Below are positions 9,082 to 18,161 of a stretch of 64,000 nt of DNA, piece after piece. The DNA comes from Arhodomonas sp051195215 (GTDB lineage Bacteria; Pseudomonadota; Gammaproteobacteria; Nitrococcales; Nitrococcaceae): NCBI RefSeq assembly GCF_051195215.1, contig NZ_JBNAZM010000009.1:74678-138677 (forward strand). Direction: 5' to 3'. A program made the translations under genes and the position numbers. The notes beneath the pieces are model-generated. The model was not told the origin of the DNA, made no database searches, and worked only from the letters and a program-made list of their open reading frames with translations. Each line of letters opens with the position of its first letter. The stretch's first letter is position 1.

Positions 9082-9765
9082 TCAGTCCAGGCTGATGCGC
9101 AACCCCGCGGCGGCGGCGATGGGGGCCAGGGTGAGCGCGAGCACGCTCATGGCGCCGAGGAGCTCGAGCTGACCGATGACCGGCAGGCCGCTCGCAGCGG
9201 CGTCGGCGGAGCCTGCCCCGAATATGAGCACGGGGATGTACAGCGGCAGCACCAGCAGCGCGAGCAGCAGGCCGCCGCGGCGTACGCCCACGGTGAGTGC
9301 CAGGCCCACCGCCCCGAGCGCGCCGAGCACCGGTGTGCCCAGGGCGAGTCCCGCCATGAGCTGTGGCACTGCCGTCCACGGATAGTTCATGAACAGTGCG
9401 AGCAGCGGCGATACGAGCACCAGCGGCAGACCGGTCACCAGCCAGTGCGCGAGGAGCTTGGCGAGGACGAGCCAGGCGAGCGGTTGGGGGGCCAGGGCGA
9501 ACTGCTCGAGCGTGCCGTCTTCGAAGTCCCCACGGAACAGCTGCTCCATGGAGATGAGCGAGGCCAGCAGCGCCGCCACCCAGATGACGCCCGGGGCGAT
9601 CTGGCGGAGCGTCTCCGGTGCCGCGCTCACCCCGAGGGGGAACAGCGAGGCGATCATCAGAAAGAATATCACCGGGTTGGCGAGCTCTCCGGGGGCGCGG
9701 AGGGCGAGCGCGAGATCGCGGCGCAGGACGGCGAAAAACGCGCCGAACAGTGGAAAGTCACCCAT
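9082..9765 (-). CDS. ccmB: Haem exporter permease CcmB
   Basis: CcmB is the membrane subunit of the CcmAB ABC complex that drives release of holo-CcmE from CcmC. The 227 residues contain six predicted helices with family segments such as GDFEDGTLEQFALAPQPLA and the C-terminal LPLYIPVLIFGAG. The frame extends upstream, but the ATG at 9765 is chosen: it overlaps the ccmA stop by 8 nt and starts the family-like MGDFPLFGAFFAVLRRDL. It runs opposite to ccmC-I and converges on the permease gene. Confidence 0.94.
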   Translation of the reverse strand: MGDFPLFGAFFAVLRRDLALALRAPGELANPVIFFLMIASLFPLGVSAAPETLRQIAPGVIWVAALLASLISMEQLFRGDFEDGTLEQFALAPQPLAWLVLAKLLAHWLVTGLPLVLVSPLLALFMNYPWTAVPQLMAGLALGTPVLGALGAVGLALTVGVRRGGLLLALLVLPLYIPVLIFGAGSADAAASGLPVIGQLELLGAMSVLALTLAPIAAAAGLRISLD

Positions 9766-10372
9766 TGCCGAGCTCCAGGTGGCGCACGGTGAGGCCGTCG
9801 AGCTGCACGGGTTGGTGCGAAGTGAGCACGGTGATGCCGCCAGCGCCGGCGTGTTCCGCCAGCCGCGCCTCCAGGGCTGCCACGGCGCTGCGATCCAGCG
9901 CGGTGAACGGCTCGTCCAGGATCCACGCCTCCGCGGGCTCGCACAGCAACCGGGCAAGGGCTACGCGCCGACGCTGGCCGGCGGAGAGGTGACGGCACGG
10001 TAGTGTCAGCCGTTCGCCGAGGCCGATGCGGGTAAGTGCCTCTTCCGGTGCCAGCGACGGGCTGCCGTGCAGGTGGGCGAAAACCCGCAGGTTCTCGGTC
10101 GGGGTCAGCTCGAGCTTGATACCGGGCTGGTGTCCGACCCACAGCAGTGCCGCACGAAACGTGCCGCCGTCGCGTCGAATGTTCTCGCCATGCCAGCACA
10201 CGGTCCCTTCTTCCGGGAGGGTCAGGCCGGCGAGTGTGCGCAGCAGCGTGGTCTTGCCGCTGCCATTGGGGCCGGTGACGTGTAGCACTTCGCCGGCGTT
10301 GACCCGGACGTCGAGTTCGTCGATGAGCAGCCGTTCGCCGCGGGAGATGATGAGATCGGTGGCTTCCAGCAC
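9758..10372 (-). CDS. ccmA: Haem exporter ATP-binding subunit CcmA
   Basis: CcmA is the ATPase of the CcmAB complex. The 204 residues show Walker A GPNGSGKTT (34-42), the Q-loop (VGHQPGIK), the ABC signature LSAGQRRR (129-136), Walker B AWILDEPFTALD and the switch histidine (TSHQP). The length is typical for CcmA, which is shorter than most ABC ATPases. Together with ccmB it forms a two-gene unit transcribed towards ccmI. The 281 nt upstream, to the MFS gene, hold no recognisable gene. Confidence 0.95.
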   Translation of the reverse strand: MLEATDLIISRGERLLIDELDVRVNAGEVLHVTGPNGSGKTTLLRTLAGLTLPEEGTVCWHGENIRRDGGTFRAALLWVGHQPGIKLELTPTENLRVFAHLHGSPSLAPEEALTRIGLGERLTLPCRHLSAGQRRRVALARLLCEPAEAWILDEPFTALDRSAVAALEARLAEHAGAGGITVLTSHQPVQLDGLTVRHLELGNG

Positions 10373-10653
10373 GGTTGTCGTTCTGCTGCGTGCGCGATTA
10401 TGGGGTCATGCCTGCGCAGGCCCCGGAGCGTGACCAGTGGCGCCGAAAGGGTACCACTTCACTCTTCCACGGTGTCGACGGCAAGCCCGTGTTGCATTGA
10501 TGTTTGCCCGGTTCGGCCGGAAAAGTCCTGGTTGCCCGGCCGGTGTGGTCGGCGCACGGTACGTGCAGGAGGAGAGGCCGCCATGCTGGTCGGGGCCGCT
10601 TGCAGCGGTGCCGTTGGCCTTGCCAGGGCGATTGCCGGCCCATGGGGCTCGCC

Positions 10654-11853
10654 TCAAGCACTGCCACCCATCGCCGGGGCGGGGCTGGTGACCCGGCGGC
10701 GGCCGAGCCAGAGCAGGGCGCTTGCGGCGAGCGCGAGTAGCGGCACTGGCAGCAGATTGACCGCCGCCCAGCCCAATCCCGTTTCCACGGCGCCCGAGGC
10801 GAGGCTCGCGCCGGTCACTGAGCTGAAGATCAGGAATTCGTTCACCGCCTGTACGCGGGCCCGCTCGGCGGGTCGGTAAGCATAGGTGAGCAGGTCGGTA
10901 CCGCCGATGAAAAGGAAGTTCCAGCCGACACCGAGGAATACCAGGCCGATCCAGAAGTGAGTGACACTGGTGCCCGACAAGTTGATCGTGACGGCACCGG
11001 CTAGCAGCACGACTCCGGCCCACAGAACACGCATCAATCCCAAGCGATGGATGAGGTGGCCGGTGACGAACGATGGTGCGAACATCCCGAGCACGTGGCT
11101 CTGGATGACGAACGCCGTACTCGCCATGGTGTGGTCGTGGTGACGCATGGCAAGTGGGGTCGCCGACATGACGAAGTTCATCGCGCACCAGCCCACCACG
11201 GCACAGACCACGGCTACCACGAACACCGGCTGGCGGGCGATTGCGCTGAACGGCCGTGCCTCGCCGTCCGCCGTGCGGGTGCGGACGTCGGGCAGGCGCA
11301 TGCAGGCAACCGCGGCGAACCCGACGGCGTAGACCGCGAGCAGCGCGGCGAAGCTCGCGGCGAACGGACGCTCGAGCAGCGTCCGCGTTGCCGTGGCCAG
11401 ATTGGGGCCGATGAAGGCGGCGGCAACGCCGCCAGCGAGGACCAGGGAGATGGCACGGGCGCGGTAACGCTCCGGGGCGACTTCCGCGGCGGCGAATCGA
11501 TAATACTGGCCGCTCGAATTGAACAGGCCGAGCAGCATCGACGCCAGACAGAACGCCACGAAGTCGTCGGCGAGAATCGCCATGGTGGCGAGCCCCGCAC
11601 CTGCGGTGGCGCAGGCGAGACCGGTGAGGAAGCCGGCGCGCCGTCCGATACGTCCCATGAGCAGCGACATGCCCACGCCGCCGGCCATCATGGTGAGAAA
11701 CTGCAGCGCCACCGGCAGCGTCGCGAGCGCGGGCGTGGGCGCGAGCAGTTCTCCCACAAGCGCTGCGGCCGTGATGAACAACGACGAGCTGGTCAACAGC
11801 ACGGCCTGGGCCAGCGAGAGCAGTCCGATCTGGCGCCGATAGGAACCTGACAT
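10654..11853 (-). CDS. Major facilitator superfamily transporter
   Basis: This 399-residue protein has twelve predicted helices and MFS signatures: MGRIGRRAGF after helix 2 (the G-x3-[D/R]-R-x-G-R-[R/K] type loop) and PERYRARAISLVLAGG in the first half. Bacterial relatives are drug or metabolite exporters, and the substrate is not readable. The start at 11853 (MSGSYRRQIGLLSLAQ) is chosen over upstream codons because it lies 2 nt after the TauE gene's stop and begins directly before helix 1. The pair is probably one operon. Confidence 0.88.
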   Translation of the reverse strand: MSGSYRRQIGLLSLAQAVLLTSSSLFITAAALVGELLAPTPALATLPVALQFLTMMAGGVGMSLLMGRIGRRAGFLTGLACATAGAGLATMAILADDFVAFCLASMLLGLFNSSGQYYRFAAAEVAPERYRARAISLVLAGGVAAAFIGPNLATATRTLLERPFAASFAALLAVYAVGFAAVACMRLPDVRTRTADGEARPFSAIARQPVFVVAVVCAVVGWCAMNFVMSATPLAMRHHDHTMASTAFVIQSHVLGMFAPSFVTGHLIHRLGLMRVLWAGVVLLAGAVTINLSGTSVTHFWIGLVFLGVGWNFLFIGGTDLLTYAYRPAERARVQAVNEFLIFSSVTGASLASGAVETGLGWAAVNLLPVPLLALAASALLWLGRRRVTSPAPAMGGSA

Positions 11854-11855
11854 CG

Positions 11856-12611
11856 CTAGGCGCCCAGCATGCCGCGGCCACCCACCCAGAGCAGGCGCAT
11901 GCCCGTGATAATGAGAAATCCGTAGCACAGCGCGTAGAACACGGATTGCGAAACCCGATGATGCATCCACGCGCCCAGGAGCACGCCAACCGGGGCGAGC
12001 GGGAGCAGGATTGCGGCACTTGTGAGGTTGGTGACGTCGAACTCGCCGAGCAGGGCGTACGGAACCAGCTTGAGATAGTTGACCACGGCGAAGAACACGA
12101 TGGTCGTGCCGGCGTAGAGCGTGCGGTCGAGGCGCTGGGGCAGCAGATAGAAGTTCAGCGGCGGCCCCCCGGCGTGGGCGACGAAGCTGGTGAACCCGGA
12201 TACCGCCGACCAGATGCTACCACGCAGGCGGTTTGCCGGGCGCGCCGGTGGCGCGGGGGTCAAGTAATACAGGGCACCGAAGATCACGGCAATGAGCCCC
12301 AGACCCACGCGGATGGCCGCTTCGCTCACGTAGCCGAAGGTGAAGGTGGCGATGACGATGCCGAGCGCCGCCCCCGGCAGGATGATGCGCAGGTTACGGG
12401 CATCGACCCGGCCGCGAAACGCCCAGAGACCCACGAGGTCCATGACGCAGAGTATCGGCAACAGGATGGCCGCTGCCTGCAGCGGCGGTATCGCGAGCGA
12501 CATCAGCGGTACCCCCACGACACCGAGACCGCCACCGAATCCACCCTTGGAGATGCCCACGATGAGCACTGCCACCGCGGCGATGGCGTAGAAGAACGGA
12601 TCCGTGATCAT
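11856..12611 (-). CDS. TauE/SafE (DUF81) family permease
   Basis: This 251-residue inner-membrane protein has about eight helices. The paired family motifs are present: GFGGGLGVVGVPLMSLAIPP in the first half and SGFTSFVAHAGGPPLNFYLLP in the second. TauE/SafE proteins export or import sulphur-containing or organic anions such as sulphite or sulphoacetate. The start at 12611 (MITDPFFYAIAA) begins immediately before the first helix; the longer upstream frame is arginine-rich and unlikely to be translated. It overlaps nothing and sits 2 nt ahead of the MFS gene. Confidence 0.9.
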   Translation of the reverse strand: MITDPFFYAIAAVAVLIVGISKGGFGGGLGVVGVPLMSLAIPPLQAAAILLPILCVMDLVGLWAFRGRVDARNLRIILPGAALGIVIATFTFGYVSEAAIRVGLGLIAVIFGALYYLTPAPPARPANRLRGSIWSAVSGFTSFVAHAGGPPLNFYLLPQRLDRTLYAGTTIVFFAVVNYLKLVPYALLGEFDVTNLTSAAILLPLAPVGVLLGAWMHHRVSQSVFYALCYGFLIITGMRLLWVGGRGMLGA

Positions 12612-12872
12612 GGCTCGCGCACCGGCCCGTGCGACCTCTCGGTCGTGGTGGCTGCGTGCCGGGAAGGGGCGTCGGCGTCCGCGGTGGTCGGAATGTCGAT
12701 AAGCACGGTCATATAGGATCATGGGTCGGCGCGGAACGCCGATAGTAACCGAACGGCCTGCGGGATTCATTGGCGCGGTGGCCACTCCGGGGCCCGGCCC
12801 TGGTGAATGCATCGGCGCGCGATGGGCCAGCCGGCGGGAATCAATCGCCGGCGGGCTGACGTCCGTACGGTT

Positions 12873-13370
12873 TCAGCGCGCAGTGTCTTCCGCCATCACG
12901 GCGTCGCGGCGCGCGAGGCTCTCTGCGGGCCAGTAGTGGTCACGGTCATAATACTCGGCCACGGCCGGAACGTCCGCGGGCAGGGGGACCCAGCGCTGCT
13001 TGTATGCCGTGAAGATATGGATATCGGGTGGCAGATGGTCCGGCTCATCCAGACTTCCCACGCGAACGAAGCGGATCCGGTCGCCGGAGCCGGCGTAGTT
13101 GCTCCACACGGCGATACGGCAGTATGGGCACCGCGCGATTCGCTGCCCCCTGCCACTGGCCGACGGCGTGATGACGATCTCCGGCGTGTCGTCCAGGGAA
13201 ACCACCCGGTCCGCCTCGATCAGGGCATTCACGGCGAATGCCGCGCCGCTCTCGCGCTGGCACCACCGGCAGTGGCAGCAGTGAACGAAAAGCGGCGGGG
13301 TTTCCAGTCGATAGCGGACGCGACCGCAGTCACAGCCACCGTAAAGCGGATAGACGACCGACTGTGGCAC
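12873..13370 (-). CDS. GFA-family (glutathione-dependent formaldehyde-activating-like) protein
   Basis: This 165-residue zinc-binding protein has the GFA/CENP-V fold signature: GGCDCGRVRY (C13, C15), HCCHCRWCQRESG (C31-C37) and CPYC (C81, C84). The family binds structural and labile zinc; only some members act with glutathione and formaldehyde, so the name should not be taken as a proven reaction. The GTG at 13370 is preferred over an ATG 24 nt upstream because AGGAG stands 8 nt before it. It is transcribed alone, with about 260 nt to the next gene downstream. Confidence 0.85.
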   Translation of the reverse strand: MPQSVVYPLYGGCDCGRVRYRLETPPLFVHCCHCRWCQRESGAAFAVNALIEADRVVSLDDTPEIVITPSASGRGQRIARCPYCRIAVWSNYAGSGDRIRFVRVGSLDEPDHLPPDIHIFTAYKQRWVPLPADVPAVAEYYDRDHYWPAESLARRDAVMAEDTAR

Positions 13371-13802
13371 GGCGATGACTCCTCTTCTATCCACCCACGT
13401 TTTCTGCCGCTGTCCCAGGGCAGCAAACCGGACTGTAGCAGCGTTGTGTACGCCCAGGCAGGTGGCCGCGACGTCTTGGGCGGTTCGGTCGACGGTGCAT
13501 CAGCCTGCACAACGCCGTCCGGCGTCGTGGACAGGCGCGCAGACGTACTGGGATGTGGCAGTCCCCATCCCTGCGTTAGTATGCTAAGCGTCCGTCACCC
13601 TGGCATCGTCCGGGGGACGCATGCCTGCCCATGGCTGCTGTAGCGATCCGCAGGGCGATCACAGAACCGGCCGGTCACGCCGGGTGTGGCAGGCAGACGG
13701 TCGCTTGGCATCCGTCGGCGATGTCGAGTCAGCCCGGATGTACATCCTGCGTACCGGCACGGTGCCCGAAAAAGGGCGGTAGTGATCACTCCACAGGGAA
13801 CA
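13371..13802. other. Divergent intergenic region between the GFA gene and the TPR/GT-D gene
   Basis: This stretch of about 430 nt must hold divergent promoters. I see no RNA gene or conserved motif. Weak AT-rich segments (AGTATGCTAAG near 13576-13586 and ACATCCTGCG near 13742) cannot be assigned with confidence. Small open frames here are arginine-rich and unsupported. The long frame that follows is open from 13686, so the true start of that protein is uncertain within this region. Confidence 0.5.
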
Positions 13803-16142
13803 GTGAGGTGTGTCTTGTCTCCGATAGCCGTCATTCAGCGTCTGATCGAACGTGTCCGTCGTCGGGGAGAACCGCACGGCAATCGTGAGGGCGCCGGTAT
13901 CCCGCCGACGCCCGCGCCGGGTCCCCGGTCCGGCAATGCCGAATCGAAGCGCTCGCGGACTGGTGATCACCAGTCGGTGCCGAGCGCCAGTGTGCGCCAG
14001 CCGACCGCCACGCCCGGCGATTTCGAGGCGCAGAAGGACAAGGCCTGGGCGCTGCTCGGGCTCGGCAGGCTGGACGAGGCGGAACGGGCGTTCGAATGCC
14101 TGGTGGAACGCCACCCGAACAAGCCCAACGCGTATCTGGGTCGCGCGGAAGTTGCGATGCGTCAGAAGGACTGGACATCCGCGCTCGAGCGCTGGAGAGC
14201 CGCCCTGTCGCGCTTCCCGGGCAATGTCCGGTTTCAGGTGGGCGAGGCGAGGTCGTTGTGGAAGCTCGGCTATGCCCGTGAAGCGGAAATCCTGTTGAAA
14301 CGGACGGTGGTGGAGCGTCCCGACAAGCCCATCGCTTATTTCGCGCTGATCGACGTGGCCACGGGGCATGGCAACCACGCGCTCGCCGCCGAGATGTCCC
14401 AGTCTGCCCTGGATCGTTTTCCGAACGACAGCCGAGTGTGGCTCGCGCGGGCGAGGGCCCTTATGGCGATGAAGGAGTACGAAGCGGCATTGGCGTGTAT
14501 CGCCGAAGGCAAGCGCAGGTTGCCGCATTCGCCGAACCTCTTCCTCGCGGAAGCTTCTTTGCACGAGCGCCTATTCGAGTACTGTGAGAGTATCCGAACG
14601 CTGGAAGAGGCCGCCGATTGTTGGCCATCGGATGTGGCGATAGCGCTGCGCCTGGCCCTGAATTACCTCAACGTCGGCGCCTACGACGACGCCCGCGCGC
14701 GGCTGGAGCGGATCGAGCCCGACGTCGATGCCGACAGGGAGGAGCCGTTCGCGCGTGCCTATCTCCGTGTGCTGAGCCACAACGGTGATATCGATCGAAT
14801 CCAGGGTTGCCTGAATCACTGGTTCCGGCAGGGCAAACAGTGGCCGACGCTCTACGAGTGGCAGGCAACCGTGTGCGTCAGGCGTGGCGATTATGGGCAG
14901 GCGCGGGCGAAGCTGACGGAGTTCCTGGATATTCGCGGCGATAGTGCTGACGTATTCGGTGCCCAGCTTCGGTGTTTCACGCTACGCGAGCGGGTCGACG
15001 GTGTGCGCAGGCTCGTGGAAGCAAGCGATTACGGGGATTTCGCGCACGCGTTTTCCGGCTGGAAGGCGGATGCGTATCAGCGACTGCGCCGCTATCGGAC
15101 ACGGCAGCCCGATCACGCGCGGATCAATCCTCATCTCGATGAGGTCGCCGGCCGAATCGCGGATATCGCGGGTCATTTCGATAACGACTATTCGGATGCA
15201 TCGGTCTGTCCGATGCAAGCCTACGAAACCGTGGTGAAGGTGCTTCAGTGCATTTCGGTTGGTGTGCCGATGTCACTGATCCGGATAGGGGACGGTGAAG
15301 GGAATTTCCTGGACTATCGCCGGGAATGGTCCGAATTCGAGGCGAGCGACCGCGAGGAAGTACAGAAGCTGTGGTGGGGAAGCGTGCGAATCGGAGCCCA
15401 CGAGTGGCAGCGGTTGCGTGGCTCCTACCTTGGGGCCGTGAGCCGTGCTGACATCCTGGGTGTGCCCGATTTCATGTGGCGGTTTCTGATAACCGCGCAG
15501 GAGTTCATTCGATCGGACACGCTAATGCCCGCCCAGCGGGGTATTCTCAATGCCGTGGACAGGTTGGGTGAAATCGAATACGCCGCGGACGAGCCGGCTG
15601 ATCCCCATGGTGGCCGGTGCATCACGACGGCCCACCTGCACTACGACCTCGCTTTCTGGGGGTTGTACGAGCTCATCTTCGAGTATTGTCAGCGATGCTC
15701 GTTCATAACCTGTCACAACGACATGGAAGGCGTCATGCGGGCACGCTACGGCGTCGAGGTCGACCGGGTATATCAGGTGCCTGCCGAGTTCCGCTGGCGG
15801 GAAATGTTCAGACGGGATGACGAACGGCGTCCGAGCCATTACCCGCATGCTTTTGAACGCCTATGCGAAAGTGTCGAGGTGGCGTACCCGGGCGAGGTCT
15901 TCTTCGTGGCCGCCGGCTTTCTCGGCAAAATATATTGCGACGTGATAAAGGCCCGTGGCGGTATCGCGCTGGATGTCGGGAGCATCGTGGACCAATGGGT
16001 CGGCCACGACAGCCGGGGCGCTCAGTGGTATGACGAGTTTTCTGGACAGTATACGGAGCATTTCCGGCGGATCGTCGCAAGTGACCCGAGGATGAATGCC
16101 GGAGGCGGGACGCAGCGGCGGGCCACCGTCGCCGGGGGGTGA
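13803..16142 (+). CDS. TPR protein with C-terminal GT-D-fold glycosyltransferase-like domain
   Basis: This large protein of about 779 residues has a low-complexity N-terminus (1-70), a long TPR array (about 75-410; repeats such as AWALLGLGRLDEAERAFECL) and a C-terminal domain (about 500-760) with the GT-D-type signature MSLIRIGDGEGNFLDY. In GT-D proteins the acidic G-D-G-E residues bind metal and sugar nucleotide; some extend O-linked glycans. No signal peptide is seen. The start is uncertain: GTG at 13803 (GGGA 5 nt upstream), GTG at 13782 and TTG at 13815 are all possible. No other surface polysaccharide genes are near. Confidence 0.72.
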   Translation: MRCVLSPIAVIQRLIERVRRRGEPHGNREGAGIPPTPAPGPRSGNAESKRSRTGDHQSVPSASVRQPTATPGDFEAQKDKAWALLGLGRLDEAERAFECLVERHPNKPNAYLGRAEVAMRQKDWTSALERWRAALSRFPGNVRFQVGEARSLWKLGYAREAEILLKRTVVERPDKPIAYFALIDVATGHGNHALAAEMSQSALDRFPNDSRVWLARARALMAMKEYEAALACIAEGKRRLPHSPNLFLAEASLHERLFEYCESIRTLEEAADCWPSDVAIALRLALNYLNVGAYDDARARLERIEPDVDADREEPFARAYLRVLSHNGDIDRIQGCLNHWFRQGKQWPTLYEWQATVCVRRGDYGQARAKLTEFLDIRGDSADVFGAQLRCFTLRERVDGVRRLVEASDYGDFAHAFSGWKADAYQRLRRYRTRQPDHARINPHLDEVAGRIADIAGHFDNDYSDASVCPMQAYETVVKVLQCISVGVPMSLIRIGDGEGNFLDYRREWSEFEASDREEVQKLWWGSVRIGAHEWQRLRGSYLGAVSRADILGVPDFMWRFLITAQEFIRSDTLMPAQRGILNAVDRLGEIEYAADEPADPHGGRCITTAHLHYDLAFWGLYELIFEYCQRCSFITCHNDMEGVMRARYGVEVDRVYQVPAEFRWREMFRRDDERRPSHYPHAFERLCESVEVAYPGEVFFVAAGFLGKIYCDVIKARGGIALDVGSIVDQWVGHDSRGAQWYDEFSGQYTEHFRRIVASDPRMNAGGGTQRRATVAGG

Positions 16143-16392
16143 AGCACTACTAACGCGCGTGATAGCGCGAAAGGGCGGCGGTGGCGTCCGTCGAGGCGTG
16201 CCGGCTGAGCATCGGGGACGACCGGCCACCCGGGTGGACGTCGATACGGCGGGACGGCCCATCTTCGTCCGACGGTGGCGACGCAAGCGCAACTGCCCTA
16301 AGCTCACCCGACCAAATCGCCCGTCGCCATGCAGGCCTTTGCGCGCGTGGCGGCTGGGATCCGGGGATTGACTCGAAACATGAGGAGGGGGC

Positions 16393-17232
16393 ATGCGAAG
16401 GACGGCACGTTTGCCGTTGTGGTGGGCGGCTTTGATCGCCGCGCTACTGCTGGTGGCCGGCTGCGGGAACGACGTGGTCGGCAAGAAGGCCGCGCAGATC
16501 GATGCGGAGATCGAGGTGCTCAACGCCGATCTCCACGGCGGTGAGCTGCTCTATGCCACGCTGCTCGAAGGCTACGCCAACTGGGTGATCCGCCATCGGC
16601 CCGAGCACGCGGATTTCGCGCGCGGCGCGCTGGCGCGCACCCGAGCCGGCAATGCCTTTATTCGTCAACTCAAGCAGCGCCTGCGTCAGATTCCGGATCG
16701 GTATCGATCCACCAACGGCCAGATGGATGCGCTATACGCCGTGGAGGCGGATGTGCGCAACTACGAGGCGGAGCTGCGGGACAACGCCAACACGCTGGCG
16801 GCGTTCTCCGATGGTGAGTTGCCGGAAGTTCCGCCGCTGGAACGCCTCACTGCCGAGGAGCTGCGCGGCAACCCGGCATTCGGCGAATACCGTGAGGACG
16901 CCTCGGGCAATTCCTTCTGGGCCTGGTACGGCCAGTACGCCCTGTTCTCGGCGCTCATCGACGGGCTGGACGATCTCGTAGACGCCAAGCACAAGTACAA
17001 GGGGCACTATGCGCGGATCCCGGGTGCCTATCGCAAGGCTTACCGGCGGGTGAGCGACCAGCGCTACGTCCGTGACGACCCCAGCCGCTTCAAGTCCGTT
17101 TACTCGAACGACGGTGGCAGCGGCGGCGGTATGTTCGCCTCGAGCTACAGCCGGGCGGACACCCGCTACAGCAACGCGCGCAGCAGCTCGCGGTTCACCT
17201 CGCGCAGCTTCGGCGGCTTCAGCGGCAAGTAA
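16393..17232 (+). CDS. Putative outer-membrane lipoprotein heading the PspA cluster
   Basis: This 279-residue protein starts with a lipoprotein signal ending in LLLVAGC, with C24 to be lipidated; glycine at +2 suggests outer-membrane sorting. The middle is helical and charged (YANWVIRHRPEHADFARGALARTR). The tail is Ser/Gly/Arg-rich (SSSRFTSRSFGGFSGK), reminiscent of the end of YjfM/YgiB (DUF1190) proteins, but the family is not recognised. It stands 10 nt before the DUF350 gene in a run of co-oriented genes, suggesting an envelope partner of the PspA system. GAGGGGG lies 6 nt before the ATG. Confidence 0.8.
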   Translation: MRRTARLPLWWAALIAALLLVAGCGNDVVGKKAAQIDAEIEVLNADLHGGELLYATLLEGYANWVIRHRPEHADFARGALARTRAGNAFIRQLKQRLRQIPDRYRSTNGQMDALYAVEADVRNYEAELRDNANTLAAFSDGELPEVPPLERLTAEELRGNPAFGEYREDASGNSFWAWYGQYALFSALIDGLDDLVDAKHKYKGHYARIPGAYRKAYRRVSDQRYVRDDPSRFKSVYSNDGGSGGGMFASSYSRADTRYSNARSSSRFTSRSFGGFSGK

Positions 17233-17242
17233 GGGGGCAGGG

Positions 17243-18154
17243 ATGAACTGGCTGGATACGCTAACGCTCTACTTCTACGACAGCTACGGTGCCTTTCCCG
17301 CGGTCGCGCTGGTGAACCTGGCGGTGGCGCTGCTGGTGATGGTCTTCGCCCGGGCGGTCGCCGGGCTCACTCAGGGCGTCAGCGCCCTCGCCGAGCTTCA
17401 CGAGCGCGACAACCCGGCTTTCGGGATTGCCGTCGCCGGCCTGCTGTTCGCGCTGGCGACGCTGCTCACCGGTGCCATGTACGGCGAGGCCGCCGATACG
17501 CTCTGGCTGGAGTTCGCGGTCATGCTCGGCTATGGCGTCTACGCCCTGGCGATGATGTTGTTGGCGGGGCTGGTGCTCGAGCACGTCACGCTTCATCAGT
17601 TCTCGGTACGTGCCGAGATCCAGGGGCGCAACGTGGCCGTGGGCATCGTCCACGCGGGGAACCTGATCGCCACGGCGCTCATCATCCGTTCGGCGATGCA
17701 GTGGCAGGCGGCTTACGGCTGGGCGGACGTGTTGCGGGTGCTCGGTGCGTTCGTCGTCTCCCAGGCGATTCTCCTCGCCGTGGCCCGTTACCGGGGCCTG
17801 GTGTTCGCGCGACGCAATGCCGGGGCGGACTTCGCCGAGGCGCTCAAAGACGGCAATGTGGCGCTCGCGTGCCGTTACACGGGGCATCAGATTGGCGTGG
17901 CTCTGGGCATCACCGCGGCGAGCTCTTTCGCAGACATCGAACTCGGCTGGTTGAGCGCCGTCGGGACCTGGGCGATCGCCGCGCTGATCGCGACCGTCGC
18001 GGTTTCACTCATGGCGATCGTGCTCCGGCATGCGGTGCTCTTCCGCGTGGACGTGGGCGACGAGGTGGATCGTCAGCACAACGTTGCCGTCGGCGCCATC
18101 GAAGGTCTCGTGTATCTCTCCGCCGGCTGGCTGCTGGTGGGGTTGTTCGCCTGA
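17243..18154 (+). CDS. DUF350 (YjfL-like) inner-membrane protein
   Basis: The 303 residues form about eight helices in two tandem DUF350 units; each carries an N-A-V-A-V/G-like segment (NPAFGIAVAGLLFALA and RQHNVAVGAIEGLVYLS). E. coli YjfL, in the yjfIJKLM group, is a single-unit relative. The biochemical role of DUF350 is not established. Its neighbours here are an aminopropyltransferase, DUF2170, PspA and DUF2491, the same associations seen for yjfL. The ATG at 17243 has GGGGGCAGGG upstream; the end lies 7 nt before the next start. Confidence 0.86.
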   Translation: MNWLDTLTLYFYDSYGAFPAVALVNLAVALLVMVFARAVAGLTQGVSALAELHERDNPAFGIAVAGLLFALATLLTGAMYGEAADTLWLEFAVMLGYGVYALAMMLLAGLVLEHVTLHQFSVRAEIQGRNVAVGIVHAGNLIATALIIRSAMQWQAAYGWADVLRVLGAFVVSQAILLAVARYRGLVFARRNAGADFAEALKDGNVALACRYTGHQIGVALGITAASSFADIELGWLSAVGTWAIAALIATVAVSLMAIVLRHAVLFRVDVGDEVDRQHNVAVGAIEGLVYLSAGWLLVGLFA

Positions 18155-18161
18155 GGTAGCA

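Noticed and set aside
12612..12872. Extra N-terminus of the TauE/SafE gene or a small gene
   Set aside because: The open frame here is Arg/His-rich and low-complexity, with no ribosome site; the gene begins at the helix at 12611.
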